From positions 1 to 64,000 of IMG/VR virus record IMGVR_UViG_3300027754_000065: a stretch of 64,000 nt of DNA. One strand, 5' to 3'. The position numbers and the translations under genes were made by a program. The notes under the pieces are model-generated. The model did no database searches and was not told the DNA's origin. It saw only the letters and a list, made by a program, of their open reading frames with translations. Position 1 is the stretch's first letter; each line of letters opens with the position of its first letter. This document shows positions 14,474-23,782 of this stretch, piece by piece. This DNA is from a virus.

Positions 14474-15172
14474 TTAGTACCCAAATCTTGATTTGTATGT
14501 AGCGTATTGAGATTGTATATCAGCTAAAGTCAACACTCCGTTGTACGCTTTGACTAATCCTATATCAGCAGATTGCACTTCCGAACCTGCAGATCTGCTG
14601 AACATTCGTAATTGATTAAAACCGCCACCACCGGCATTTGTTCCGGTGAATGATGTACCAGTTGGTTGAGTACTTGTTGCAGTGTATAGTTGTCCCAAAC
14701 TTGTTGTGGTATTCCATGTAGCCCAATTGAAACGCCATACTAGATCAGCACCTGATGAAGGCAAGTTCACTGAGAAATTGGGATAGAATGCGTTGGGATT
14801 ACCGTTGTACAACCCTAACAACCAGTCTTTACTGGCTTCACTTTGTGTGTTCAGCAGTCGTCCGGATGATGTGGCTATGCGTCTGTAAACCATGAATACT
14901 GAGTAACTTTGTCCTGTGACCCAGTTGGGTCCGCCGTACATGAAATCTGTTCCTAGCGAGGTGCTTTTTCTAAATAATCCACCGCTGTCGGCTTGCCAAG
15001 AAATACTTGAACCGGCATTAGCAACAGTAATAGTATATGCACCTGTGCCAGCCACCGTAGAACCATTTACAGGAACAGCCGAATAGTCTGCCGCATCTAA
15101 ATCATAGACTAATACCGGCGGAGTAGAAAGAGACTTCCAACTACCGATAGTGGCTTGCATAATTCCACTCAT
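14474..15172 (-). CDS. LamG/concanavalin-like lectin protein, tail-associated
   Basis: 232 aa. Beta-rich with the LamG pattern: VYDLDAADYSAVPVNGSTV, then YSVFMVYRR, QLYTATST and a final IGLVKAYNGVLTLADIQSQY, the usual closing strand of phage LamG modules. Such domains bind glycans. TAATG overlap with the large fibre upstream suggests it is a fibre tip or adhesin component. Confidence 0.75.
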   Translation of the reverse strand: MSGIMQATIGSWKSLSTPPVLVYDLDAADYSAVPVNGSTVAGTGAYTITVANAGSSISWQADSGGLFRKSTSLGTDFMYGGPNWVTGQSYSVFMVYRRIATSSGRLLNTQSEASKDWLLGLYNGNPNAFYPNFSVNLPSSGADLVWRFNWATWNTTTSLGQLYTATSTQPTGTSFTGTNAGGGGFNQLRMFSRSAGSEVQSADIGLVKAYNGVLTLADIQSQYATYKSRFGY

Positions 15173-18100
15173 TATGCTACCCCAGTACCGTTAATCATCC
15201 AAGTATCAGTTGCAACCTTCATTAGTGTTGCCATACCATAATTACTTACAACACGATTTGCCGCTGTTGAGTTACCTGCCATATACAATGTTACACCACT
15301 TGCGGCATTGACTAAGACATTGCCAGCAGATTGAACAACAATACTGATTGCTGTACCTGTTGCGAATGATGTAGTTGTGTTATTTGGAACAGTTAATGTG
15401 AAGTTACCAGCTGATGTTGAGTAGTAGTGCTTACCTGCATCCGTTAATGCGATTGTAGTATTGCTTGCAGCAACTTGTGGAATATTCAAGTAACCGATAG
15501 CAAAGCCGGCTGTATTACCTGTGATATTACCGGTAACATTCAATGTGCCAGTGATGTTAGCACCAGTACCAGTGACTGTCATAGTTGTATTGCCAACTGC
15601 TGCTATAGTAACATTGCCATTTGCTGTTGCAATATTGACATTACTATTACCATTTGCTAATGCACCGATAAATGTAGTTGCTGTAATAGAGTTAGCTGAA
15701 AGGTTAGCAGTGAGGCCTGTGCTTGTTAGTTCCGATATGTTTCCTGTTGCCGCATTTGCAAAGATAAGGAAGTTATTTCCTGTACCGGCAGCTACAGTGA
15801 TAAAATCAGCAACATTAGCATAATCAACATTCAAGTTTGCAACACGAGTTGTACTTGTTACTACCAACGGAGCAGTGCTAGTTGCAATATTTGAGATTAG
15901 TTGAGGCGCGGTGATATTGGCAGTAGCAAGAACTTGTGCTGTACCTAAGTTGCCAACGTTAGCATTACCATTAGCATTTAATGTACCTGCTACATTTACG
16001 CCGGTTGCAGTAATTATAACTTCATCAGGAGATCCTACTGCCGACAACGAGATGTTACCGTTACTAGTAATAGTGATATTTGAATTACCATTCTGTAATA
16101 AACCACTGTTAATAGTTGTAATATTACCAGTTGTAATGATTGCAGTTGTTGTGCCCAAATTACCAACGTTAGCATTACCAGTAGTCGTTAAGGTATCAGA
16201 ATTGATATACTGACTGTATACGATTGAGTTTAATGATGTACCACCAAATGTAGAATTTACTTTATCATAAATAGCGTTTATAATAGAATAGAATCCACCA
16301 AAACTATTTCTTGCTACGTTTGTGAGATCAGGTATCAATGTTTGGGTATTGTTTAATGTTAACACTGAACCAGCACTTTGCGTTATGGCATTAGCAGTAT
16401 TAGCAGCAGCATAGACCAGCGTGTCAGAAAGTTGTAGTGTTCCTGCCGTCAAAGTTACCGGGCCCATTGAAACAACTGCTTTGGCCAAAACGCCGGCTGC
16501 GGCATTGTTTACAGTAAGCGTAAAATAATTACCACCAACTAAAACTGTTGTTCCTGTACCAGTAATGTTTAATGTAGCAGAAGATAAATCACATCCTCTA
16601 AAATTTGTATATGCTGAAGATGTTTTAGTTACTGCACCTGTCACTGTACAACCAATTAAATCAACTGACCCGGTTGCGGAAGTTGCCGAGATAACAAGAT
16701 TGTTCATCTTCAGCCCATCAATAGTACATCCTGTTGTAACAGTCAATGTACCACTAAGCGTTGTATTTTTACCCACTAACTCATGTGTGGTTAAAACAGT
16801 GTATTGAGTATCAATGGTTACGTTTTCTACATAATCACCAGGATGCAATACAATTGTTTTTCTTTGTCCCGCCGATGATGTTTCAAAGGCTTCCGCCAAT
16901 AATGCTTTAGCTCTAGCAATAGTTTTAACTGGGGTGCCAATAGTACCGTTACCAGTATCATTAAGGGCACTCGGGCTAACATGAATTTCTATTGCATATC
17001 CTGTAATGTATATGCTTGATGCATCTATATCGTTGCTGTATGTGACAGCGCCTGTGCCCGGAACATACTGTAAAATTCTTTTGGTTGCATACGCACTGGT
17101 ATTACCACTTTGAGAGAATGTATAATTACTCAGTATGTTTCCGCTTACAGTAAGATTACCGGTGATGTTAGCACCAGTTCCAGTAACAACCATAGTAGTA
17201 TTACCGACAGCAGAGATATTAACATTGCCGTTTGCTGCAGGGATATTGACATTACTATTACCGTTAGCAATAGATGACAACGCTACCTGAGAACCGTTAG
17301 CGTAATTGATAGCAAACGCATTCGCAGGTAGTGTTAAGTTACCTGTGTAATCAAAGTTCCATTGCCCACTGTTTCCGGTACCATCATTACTATTGATAAT
17401 AACGTTTCCAGTGTTAGCCAATTTTACATATAAGTCATCACTACCTAAGAATAGTTCAGTATTGTATAAATTACCTGAAGTCAAATGTAAGTGATTAAAG
17501 TCAGAACCAATTGCTGTTGGATAAACAAGCAACTGTTGGTCAGAATTAATGCCGCCCTGTGGTTTTAGAACAATAGTATTGCCAGTTAATACTCCACCTG
17601 GAATGTTAGTTTCATAGATGATACCACCATTTGGTAATGCCAAGTTGCCACTTGTGTCAAAGTTCCAAGTCTTTGTGCCACCGGCATTACCTGCTTGTAT
17701 ATACACATTACCATTAACATTGACCATGACATTAGCATAGGCATCAGTTCCTAGAATAATAGATTCACCGTTGCCGGCAATATGAATGTCTGGACCTCCG
17801 GTTAAATAGATATCCAAATAAGCATTAGCGTTAGTAGAATCCGGAGAAAGTTTTAAATTGCCTGCACCTAGTATACCGGCCGGTACTGTTAAGTTACCAT
17901 CTGTGCCAAATGCCCATTGATTGCTGTTAGTTCTGTCACTGACAACAAAATTATTATCACCGTTTCCAAAAATACCAAAATCCCATTGTTGGGTAGCATT
18001 GGATTGATCTTGCACTGACAAGTAAGCACTGCGTGGTGTATTGTAGGTGTCATCGTATCCGACTACTGTTAGTCCAGGTCCAGCAACAATTCCAAAATCG

Positions 18101-19032
18101 GTGCTCTCTACTCTAGGCGCAAGTATTTGCATATAAGGTGAATTGTCAACTCTTTGTTGATATGCATTGGTTCCATTCAATGTTGGCATACCATTGCTGT
18201 CAAACTGTAGTGTACTATAGGTATCTCCGGGTGTGCCGCCTTGATTAGAGAAATTTCCTTGCCAGTTGAACTGTGCTGCACCAGAACTTCCAGCCGGAGT
18301 ACCTAATGGTACTTGTGTACCGTTGGCATAGTTAACACTAAATGCATTAGCAGGTAATGTTAAGGTACCATCTTCTCCAAAATTCCATGTATTGCCATTA
18401 GACTGTAGAGTAATGTTAGCATTAGGTGAATTTGGTCCCCAAACTGATATTTGACTATCACCATAATTTCCTAATGTGATAGCATTACCCGATGCTTCAA
18501 ACAAATGAATATCATTGTCTGCTGTTGGATAAATCTGTAAAGCATTAGTAAAATCAGCAGATGGTTGAATATATATGCTGTAACTGTCACTAGAGCCTGC
18601 AGGTCCTGTCATAGTAGTACCACTAAATGTGATATTGCCTGTGTTACCACTAGTCAATGAATTTATAGTGACATTCCCTGTACCGCTGACCCCTGTACTA
18701 GTTATTGATACTCCATTTCCTGCAATAATTGAATAGACACCTGTTTGGTTTACTATATTTTGTTGTATAGTTTGATCTATACTGCTAACATATACATTAC
18801 CGGAAGAAGGATAAACGGTTACAGTGTCACTAGGCTGATTATTGGCGCTAGTATTAAGTGTTATTGAGGTTGGACTCGTTCTTATAGTCGTTGATGGTAA
18901 TATAAGTTCAGACTGAGATACAGTGGGTCTTCCATTTGCTATGACGGCCGCTTGTTTTAAATTGGCTTGTAGTTTTCTAGCTACATCAGGGTCTGTTGGT
19001 CCAATAACGGATGGCGTTCTTTTTATTGTCAT
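15172..19032 (-). CDS. Large tail fibre protein
   Basis: 1286 aa, Gly/Asn/Thr/Ser-rich. Repeating units (TGTGANITGNL, NGNSNVNI, WNFGEDGTLTLPAN and variants) alternate with beta segments, as in trimeric fibres. A central region (about 670-890: IEIHVSPSALNDTGNGT, VLHPGDYVENVTI, repeated short TI/VL strands) looks like a right-handed beta-helix. The C-terminal tip (TLTVPNNTTTSFATG to MINGTGVA) is a common fibre-end module. Likely a host-recognition fibre. The DNA is internally repetitive, so copy-number variation is expected. Confidence 0.88.
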   Translation of the reverse strand: MTIKRTPSVIGPTDPDVARKLQANLKQAAVIANGRPTVSQSELILPSTTIRTSPTSITLNTSANNQPSDTVTVYPSSGNVYVSSIDQTIQQNIVNQTGVYSIIAGNGVSITSTGVSGTGNVTINSLTSGNTGNITFSGTTMTGPAGSSDSYSIYIQPSADFTNALQIYPTADNDIHLFEASGNAITLGNYGDSQISVWGPNSPNANITLQSNGNTWNFGEDGTLTLPANAFSVNYANGTQVPLGTPAGSSGAAQFNWQGNFSNQGGTPGDTYSTLQFDSNGMPTLNGTNAYQQRVDNSPYMQILAPRVESTDFGIVAGPGLTVVGYDDTYNTPRSAYLSVQDQSNATQQWDFGIFGNGDNNFVVSDRTNSNQWAFGTDGNLTVPAGILGAGNLKLSPDSTNANAYLDIYLTGGPDIHIAGNGESIILGTDAYANVMVNVNGNVYIQAGNAGGTKTWNFDTSGNLALPNGGIIYETNIPGGVLTGNTIVLKPQGGINSDQQLLVYPTAIGSDFNHLHLTSGNLYNTELFLGSDDLYVKLANTGNVIINSNDGTGNSGQWNFDYTGNLTLPANAFAINYANGSQVALSSIANGNSNVNIPAANGNVNISAVGNTTMVVTGTGANITGNLTVSGNILSNYTFSQSGNTSAYATKRILQYVPGTGAVTYSNDIDASSIYITGYAIEIHVSPSALNDTGNGTIGTPVKTIARAKALLAEAFETSSAGQRKTIVLHPGDYVENVTIDTQYTVLTTHELVGKNTTLSGTLTVTTGCTIDGLKMNNLVISATSATGSVDLIGCTVTGAVTKTSSAYTNFRGCDLSSATLNITGTGTTVLVGGNYFTLTVNNAAAGVLAKAVVSMGPVTLTAGTLQLSDTLVYAAANTANAITQSAGSVLTLNNTQTLIPDLTNVARNSFGGFYSIINAIYDKVNSTFGGTSLNSIVYSQYINSDTLTTTGNANVGNLGTTTAIITTGNITTINSGLLQNGNSNITITSNGNISLSAVGSPDEVIITATGVNVAGTLNANGNANVGNLGTAQVLATANITAPQLISNIATSTAPLVVTSTTRVANLNVDYANVADFITVAAGTGNNFLIFANAATGNISELTSTGLTANLSANSITATTFIGALANGNSNVNIATANGNVTIAAVGNTTMTVTGTGANITGTLNVTGNITGNTAGFAIGYLNIPQVAASNTTIALTDAGKHYYSTSAGNFTLTVPNNTTTSFATGTAISIVVQSAGNVLVNAASGVTLYMAGNSTAANRVVSNYGMATLMKVATDTWMINGTGVA

Positions 19033-19053
19033 TATTTGTTGTCTCCGGATATT

Positions 19054-19062
19054 ACTATTTAG
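19054..19062 (-). promoter_or_regulatory. Late-promoter-like CTAAATAGT
   Basis: One base from the ATAAATA core, 21 nt before the fibre ATG. A ribosome site CCGGAG lies between. Confidence 0.4.
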
Positions 19063-19073
19063 TGGTAAAATGT

Positions 19074-19098
19074 AAAAAAGCCCTTGCGGGCTTTTTTA
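19074..19098. terminator. Rho-independent terminator between fibre genes
   Basis: AAAAGCCC-TTGC-GGGCTTTTTT hairpin flanked by A- and T-runs, functional in either direction; ends the 19117-21556 transcript. Confidence 0.88.
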
Positions 19099-19116
19099 TT
19101 GGAGTTAATTTTTAAG

Positions 19117-20427
19117 TTATCCTATACGCCAATTTGTCCCGTCACTGTAAACTGGTACTGTATTTGACCCTGTATTACCCACTGTTGATCCAAAATTACC
19201 TGCAGCCACTAAATTAGCATCATTGATAAATGCTCTTAACCCGGCTGTTGTTGCAGCAGGAAGTGAAGAGAACGCAACCACGGTGCCTGAAAATGTGTTT
19301 GCTTCAACAACATTAGCACCAAAAATATTGCCACCATCATAAAATTCAAGTGCATTATTACTGTGACTAATTCTAGCAAATTCATTTGAGGTTAAAAACC
19401 CACCAGTAGCAAATATAATATCTTTAACAGTACCCTGAGCGCCAGTCGCTAATACTAAATTACCACCACGTCCACCCGGGGCTTGTCCACTAGCATAAGT
19501 TTGTACTATGAAATAGCCATCACCTTGTCCAGTTATAGTATAATTAGCATCACCGAATCCTGAACTATTAAAGCCCATGTCTGCCCAACCATACTCATTA
19601 TTGCCTAAATGACCTAGGGCTACCCAATCAGCACTACCATTATCTGATACATTATTAATAACTGCTTGAATATATGCGTCAAGGTCACTACTTGCTACTA
19701 GTACAGCATTAGTTAATTCTTCAACTAATGCATCAGCACCTGGACCAATTGCAATACTTGTTCCACCTAATACTACATTGTCTGGGGCATAAAATGTACC
19801 ATCATCGCCGAAAGTGAAACTATGAACACCTGCGTTTGAAAATATATTAAAATTAGCATTTGCTGGACCTATCAAATTGCCAGGAGTTAATAAATTACCA
19901 TCGTTTCCAAAATTCCATACATGGCTGTTTGAACTAAGATTAATCTCACCAGTGCCGTTGCCTGTGATAATAATATTTGTATTAAGAGAACTAGTTGATA
20001 TATTAGCATTAGCGAATGTAATAGTACCAGTTACGCCTCCACCAGAAACCCAACTTAAATTTCCTGCACCGTCTGTTCTTAATATCTGTCCACTAATTCC
20101 ACCGCTAATCTTTACATTACCTACAGGACCCAATGAGACATTGCTAGCACTGGTAAAATTAACGGTCCCTGTACTAGTTACTCCTGTTAATGTACCTACA
20201 CTAGTAATATTTGGTTGAGCAGCATTTGTAACAGACTCAGCATAAGTTGACAGTAATGCATTCTCTAATAGATTGCCTGCTTGAGTTAATACAAAGTTAG
20301 CAAGATTGCCTACTGTTACTTTATCTGTTTGAGGTACGCCAGTAGTGTCAACTATAGGTAAAATACTTGATGCTGATATATTAGCATTTGATATCGTTGG
20401 TAATTGTGGTATCGTTATTGTTGTCAT
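19117..20427 (-). CDS. Tail fibre protein 2
   Basis: 436 aa. N-terminus (TTITIPQLPTISNANIS, SSILPIVDTTGVPQ) is a virion-attachment-type module, followed by GTLTGVTSTGTVNF and WNFGNDGN repeats shared with the large fibre. C-terminal ATTAGLRAFINDAN...YSDGTNWRIG is a frequent phage fibre ending. Ribosome site CGGAAA 6 nt upstream. Confidence 0.82.
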   Translation of the reverse strand: MTTITIPQLPTISNANISASSILPIVDTTGVPQTDKVTVGNLANFVLTQAGNLLENALLSTYAESVTNAAQPNITSVGTLTGVTSTGTVNFTSASNVSLGPVGNVKISGGISGQILRTDGAGNLSWVSGGGVTGTITFANANISTSSLNTNIIITGNGTGEINLSSNSHVWNFGNDGNLLTPGNLIGPANANFNIFSNAGVHSFTFGDDGTFYAPDNVVLGGTSIAIGPGADALVEELTNAVLVASSDLDAYIQAVINNVSDNGSADWVALGHLGNNEYGWADMGFNSSGFGDANYTITGQGDGYFIVQTYASGQAPGGRGGNLVLATGAQGTVKDIIFATGGFLTSNEFARISHSNNALEFYDGGNIFGANVVEANTFSGTVVAFSSLPAATTAGLRAFINDANLVAAGNFGSTVGNTGSNTVPVYSDGTNWRIG

Positions 20428-20440
20428 GTTATTTTCCGTG

Positions 20441-21556
20441 TTATGCGAATACTACGCCGTTGTTACCTATACAGAACCATTTACTGTTTATGTATTGTAG
20501 CGTACACCCATCTCCTATATCTCCAAATGTCATTGTGCCTGTACCCGAAGATTTCCATCCTGCATTGGTTACAGTGATAACCATGTCGCCGGTATCAGCA
20601 ACCATCATAAATGTCTTTATTTGCCCTGCAGTACCGGCCGCTACGGTCGCTGTTTCAGCAGCAGCGGTACTAAAATAACTAGCGGTTATGGATAGATTTG
20701 CAGCAGCGCCATTTGCTAAATCTTCACTTCCATTTGCTAAGAATTGACCTGTTATAATTACATTAGACATTGTAACAGTAGATGGTAAATCAACTGTAAT
20801 TGTACCTGCGGCTACAACAGGACTACCTGATACTGTTAATGAAGAACTGGACACTCCAACACTGGTCACTGTGCCAGCGCCCACTGTAGTAGAAACTGTT
20901 ACATTGCCATTGCTACCACTTAAACTAATTCCTGTACCAGCGCTAAGTCTAGTAACTCCAGTATTAGTAATAGTCATTGTGCCACTGGTAGTAACAGGAC
21001 TTCCTGTTACTTGAATGCCAAAACCTGGACTAAGTCCTACACTAGTGACTGTGCCAACTGATGAAGCATTGGCTATGCTTGTTATTCTTCCGTATGTATC
21101 TACTGTTACGGTTGGATATGTATAACTACCTGAAATTACGCCGGTGGTTGCTAAGTCTAGAGTTATTGTACCACTACTAATAATAGGGCCACCACTAGTA
21201 GTAATTCTAGCATTAGATGCTGCACCAACTACACTAACACTAGTAACAGTTCCTGCGCCACCGTTTCCTCCCCCAGTTGATTCTATAGTGACATTACCAT
21301 TACTACCACTTAATACTATTCCATTACCTGCGGTTAATGACAGAACGCCGGTGTTTAATACATCTACTACACCAGTAGTAGAGTTTGAATCTATGGTAAT
21401 TCCTAAATTGCCGGTATAGGTATTATATGGGCTAGCGTTCCCAAATAATGTAGCAAAGTTAGTTTTTGTTTTATTAAAGGCGGTATATAACGAATCGCTA
21501 TTTGCAGATTCGTTTTGTAGCCCAATATTGATTACCTGTATCCCCGAAATCGCCAT
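20441..21556 (-). CDS. Tail fibre protein 3
   Basis: 371 aa. N-terminus carries SDSLYTAFNKTKTNFATLFG, an attachment module seen in phage fibres. VTSVG-type repeats (TVTSVSVVG, TVTSVGLSPG, TVTSVGVSSS) fill the middle. The tip GQIKTFMMVADTGDMVITV...WFCIGNNGVVFA is a conserved C-terminal domain. Likely part of the same adhesion apparatus as its neighbours. Confidence 0.82.
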   Translation of the reverse strand: MAISGIQVINIGLQNESANSDSLYTAFNKTKTNFATLFGNASPYNTYTGNLGITIDSNSTTGVVDVLNTGVLSLTAGNGIVLSGSNGNVTIESTGGGNGGAGTVTSVSVVGAASNARITTSGGPIISSGTITLDLATTGVISGSYTYPTVTVDTYGRITSIANASSVGTVTSVGLSPGFGIQVTGSPVTTSGTMTITNTGVTRLSAGTGISLSGSNGNVTVSTTVGAGTVTSVGVSSSSLTVSGSPVVAAGTITVDLPSTVTMSNVIITGQFLANGSEDLANGAAANLSITASYFSTAAAETATVAAGTAGQIKTFMMVADTGDMVITVTNAGWKSSGTGTMTFGDIGDGCTLQYINSKWFCIGNNGVVFA

Positions 21557-21572
21557 ATATAATCCTTATAGT

Positions 21573-21581
21573 ACTATTTAT
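21573..21581 (-). promoter_or_regulatory. Late-promoter motif ATAAATAGT for the fibre operon
   Basis: 16 nt before the fibre 3 ATG with AAGGAT between; overlaps the last base of the erpA stop. Confidence 0.6.
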
Positions 21582-21904
21582 CATACACTAAAAGAACTCC
21601 CGCATCCGCAAGTAGTTGTAGCTTGAGGATTCGTTATAGAAAATCGTGATCCTTGTAAATCTTCTTTGTAATCTACTACTGCACCTTCTAAGTATTGTAA
21701 ACTCATACTGTCAACTAGTAGATTGGTTTTACCTACTTCAAAGGTAAAGTCATCTTCGTTTTGCTCTGAATCAAATGTAAATCCATAACTAAATCCACTG
21801 CATCCACCACCTTGTACATACATGCGTAATTTGATTGTTGGATCAGATTCTTCTAATATTAATTCGTTAATTTTTGTTGTTGCGTTTTCTGTAATTGTAA
21901 TCAT
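21581..21904 (-). CDS. erpA: ErpA/IscA-type iron-sulfur carrier
   Basis: 107 aa from the second ATG (21904), preceded by GGGGGA. Three conserved Cys: C35 in [12 protein letters not shown]99 and C101 in [10 protein letters not shown]. Residues such as [11 protein letters not shown] and GSRFSITNP closely follow E. coli ErpA, closer than to IscA or SufA. A-type carriers deliver Fe-S clusters to apoproteins; here possible clients are the phage's own radical SAM enzymes and ferredoxin (inference). ATGA overlap with the SOD gene indicates coupled translation. Confidence 0.92.
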   Translation of the reverse strand: MITITENATTKINELILEESDPTIKLRMYVQGGGCSGFSYGFTFDSEQNEDDFTFEVGKTNLLVDSMSLQYLEGAVVDYKEDLQGSRFSITNPQATTTCGCGSSFSV

Positions 21905-22455
21905 AATGATTTCCCCCATCTTGTGTTAATCACATTCCAGTTGATAATCTTCCATTGTTCTTTTAAGTATTTTTTCTTATCACTGCCGTAATCTAAAATC
22001 CAAGCATGTTCCCACCAGTCAATTAACAATAATATATCGTTGCGTACCTGATGATTCGCAATCGTTTTAATCTTTCCATCAGTAGATAGATATATCCAAC
22101 CTGAACCCTGTATCTTCATGGCTTCAGTTTCAAACTCAGATTTCATATTATCATAGTCGCCAAAATGTTTATTGACGAATCCTAGCATAGGGCCGTTGGG
22201 GTTGTTATTGTTTCTTACTTCACGGAATTGTGGGAACAATGTATTATGCAGGAAAGCACCTGCATAGTTGAAATCTCTATCACCTTCTTTTTTGTTATAG
22301 CGTTCAGCGTAACCTTGCGCTAACTTACCATAATGAAGGTCTATAGTGGCTTTAGACAGCACAGGACTAACCTCGCTGTCTGTAAAATTCAACGGAATAA
22401 TTTCTATGTCTTGAGGTTTAGTTTTTTCCTCAAGTAATGTAATAATATCTCGCAT
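21901..22455 (-). CDS. Fe/Mn superoxide dismutase with capsid-targeting-like N-terminus
   Basis: 184 aa from ATG 22455. All four metal ligands are present: H41 (LHYGK), H70 (FLHNTLF), D146 and H150 (DWWEHAW). The GSGWIYL strand and the C-terminal [11 protein letters not shown] are typical. The second-shell His pair after GK in E. coli FeSOD (H30, H31) is replaced by Leu-Ala, so activity may be altered. An extra leader [10 protein letters not shown] precedes the SOD fold and carries an L-x-E site. The late promoter TATAAATA is 4 nt upstream. Removes superoxide if active; packaging in the virion is an inference. Confidence 0.85.
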   Translation of the reverse strand: MRDIITLLEEKTKPQDIEIIPLNFTDSEVSPVLSKATIDLHYGKLAQGYAERYNKKEGDRDFNYAGAFLHNTLFPQFREVRNNNNPNGPMLGFVNKHFGDYDNMKSEFETEAMKIQGSGWIYLSTDGKIKTIANHQVRNDILLLIDWWEHAWILDYGSDKKKYLKEQWKIINWNVINTRWGKSL

Positions 22456-22459
22456 GTTG

Positions 22460-22467
22460 TATTTATA
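22460..22467 (-). promoter_or_regulatory. Late promoter TATAAATA for the SOD-ErpA operon
   Basis: Exact octamer ending 4 nt before the SOD ATG. No room for a Shine-Dalgarno in a transcript started at the usual distance. Confidence 0.7.
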
Positions 22468-22490
22468 CAATACAGAAGATAGTTGTTACA

Positions 22491-22706
22491 TTATTTTCGT
22501 CTGATTATTCTGCCTTTAGTAAGATCATATGGGCTTAGTTCTACTTCAACTGTATCGCCTAACAAAATTTTAATTTCGTTTTGACGCATTCTTCCTGAAA
22601 TATAACCTAGTATTTTATTACCAGTGCCTAATGATATTCTAAATGTCGCATTGGGCAAAACATCTGTAATTTCGCCCTCCATTTTAATAGTATCTTCTTT
22701 AGCCAT
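22491..22706 (-). CDS. infA: Translation initiation factor IF-1
   Basis: 71 aa from ATG 22706; the longer upstream frame overlaps the 22708 gene and is not homologous. Starts [13 protein letters not shown] and follows IF-1 along its whole length: [45 protein letters not shown], the OB-fold residues that contact the 30S A-site. IF-1 works with IF-2 and IF-3 in start-site selection. A phage copy could bias initiation toward phage messages. Follows the 22708 gene by 1 nt. Confidence 0.93.
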   Translation of the reverse strand: MAKEDTIKMEGEITDVLPNATFRISLGTGNKILGYISGRMRQNEIKILLGDTVEVELSPYDLTKGRIIRRK

Positions 22707-22707
22707 A

Positions 22708-23091
22708 TTAATTTCTACGCATAGTGCTAATATCTTTTGCCTGCTCAGTATTAAAGATTGGTACTGCGTTAGATTTATGCATTGTACCAATACCAATAAT
22801 TTTGTCACCTGTATACATTGGAGTCTTTGCACAGGTTACCGCACCTGTGATACCCAAATTAAGGCTAGGGATGTGTGGAGTTTCTCTAGCGATAGTAGGA
22901 CTTAGTTTAGGAGCCTGTGTTTTAATTTTTTTAGCAACAGGCTTTAGCATTGCGTCCCATTTAGCTTTATTTTTTGCCCACTCTTGTTCTAATTCTCTAG
23001 CCTTGCGGGCTTCATCGGCATTACGGAATTTTTGTTTACCCTTGCGTTTTCCTAGGGAGGTAAGAGCAGGGTGTGCTAGATGCATAGTCAT
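22708..23091 (-). CDS. Conserved T4-like phage hypothetical protein
   Basis: 127 aa. Basic helical N-terminal half ([25 protein letters not shown]) and a C-terminal segment [29 protein letters not shown] that I recall in other large myophages. Function unknown. First gene behind the sigma70 promoter at 23121-23149 and translated with IF-1. Confidence 0.7.
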   Translation of the reverse strand: MTMHLAHPALTSLGKRKGKQKFRNADEARKARELEQEWAKNKAKWDAMLKPVAKKIKTQAPKLSPTIARETPHIPSLNLGITGAVTCAKTPMYTGDKIIGIGTMHKSNAVPIFNTEQAKDISTMRRN

Positions 23092-23120
23092 ACTGGTATC
23101 ATATAAGTTACGATACTAGT

Positions 23121-23149
23121 AGTATATGATAAAGTGGAATAAATGTCAA
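23121..23149 (-). promoter_or_regulatory. Sigma70 promoter for the 22708-infA unit
   Basis: Minus strand TTGACA (23149-23144), 17 bp, TATACT (23126-23121). Confidence 0.8.
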
Positions 23150-23152
23150 CCG

Positions 23153-23545
23153 TCACTTTTGAAGAATTGTCCACATCTTTTCTTTTTCTAGGATTTCTTT
23201 TTCCAAAGCACGATAGCGCTCGCCCAATTCTTTTAATTCTTCCCATCTACCTTCTAGTTTTGGGTTTGGATGTAATAAACCTAATCGTTTCTCTAAGCTT
23301 TCAATAGCGTCTAATAGACTTTTACCTTTAATAGTAACTTCACCCTCAAACTCAGCATCACCTTTCACTGTTAACTGGTTATTAGTAGTAGTGTTTGGCT
23401 GAATAGTCCAAATAGGATTGCCTCCTATAGTATTTGGGGCGGTTGTATAATACCCATAATTTGGAACAGTATTTGGAGTGGTAATGGTAACGGTATTTGG
23501 AGTTGTGGTAGTGTTAGTTATCATTGTGTTATTTTGTATGTACAT
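23153..23545 (-). CDS. Phage protein with coiled-coil C-terminus
   Basis: 130 aa. Thr/Asn/Pro-rich low-complexity N-terminus (about 1-50), a beta turn unit LTVKGDAEFEGEVTIKGKSLLDAIE like intramolecular fibre repeats, then a charged helix (WEELKELGERYRALEKEILEKE). The architecture resembles small structural or base-plate proteins of T4-like phages. TAATG overlap with the AbrB-like gene. Confidence 0.65.
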   Translation of the reverse strand: MYIQNNTMITNTTTTPNTVTITTPNTVPNYGYYTTAPNTIGGNPIWTIQPNTTTNNQLTVKGDAEFEGEVTIKGKSLLDAIESLEKRLGLLHPNPKLEGRWEELKELGERYRALEKEILEKEKMWTILQK

Positions 23546-23724
23546 TAAATCTTTTTCAAATAAATTTTGCCGTCTTTATCAAGACTAATATCAAGGGAGT
23601 CCCCTTCTTTCCAATTTAAGCGGTCTAGTACGGGTTGTGGAATAGGCAATATTAGATCCCCGGTACTCGGGTCTTCTTGTGTAATCACCTCGTATCTGGT
23701 AACGAGATCGGGTTTTTTGGCCAT
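23545..23724 (-). CDS. AbrB/SpoVT-like DNA-binding protein
   Basis: 59 aa. The swapped-hairpin pattern is clear: ILPIPQPVLDRLNWKEGDSLDI then LDKDGKIYLKKI, the loop-hinge-helix of AbrB and MazE antitoxins. No toxin partner is adjacent, so a small transcriptional regulator is the better reading. Confidence 0.75.
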   Translation of the reverse strand: MAKKPDLVTRYEVITQEDPSTGDLILPIPQPVLDRLNWKEGDSLDISLDKDGKIYLKKI

Positions 23725-23782
23725 GTATTAATTTAGAAATTGTTTGTACAATATTTAGCATCTAGCACGGTGTATAAAAAAT

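Noticed and set aside
15475-16807. Several plus-strand ORFs rich in Val, Pro and Ile
   Set aside because: Antisense shadows of the repetitive fibre gene; composition follows the complement of Gly/Asn/Thr repeats.
22707-22832. 42-residue N-terminal extension of IF-1
   Set aside because: Lies inside the upstream gene in another frame; bacterial IF-1 starts at MAKED, matching the ATG at 22706.
23545-23724. Toxin-antitoxin pair around the AbrB-like protein
   Set aside because: Neighbours show no MazF, Doc or similar toxin features.
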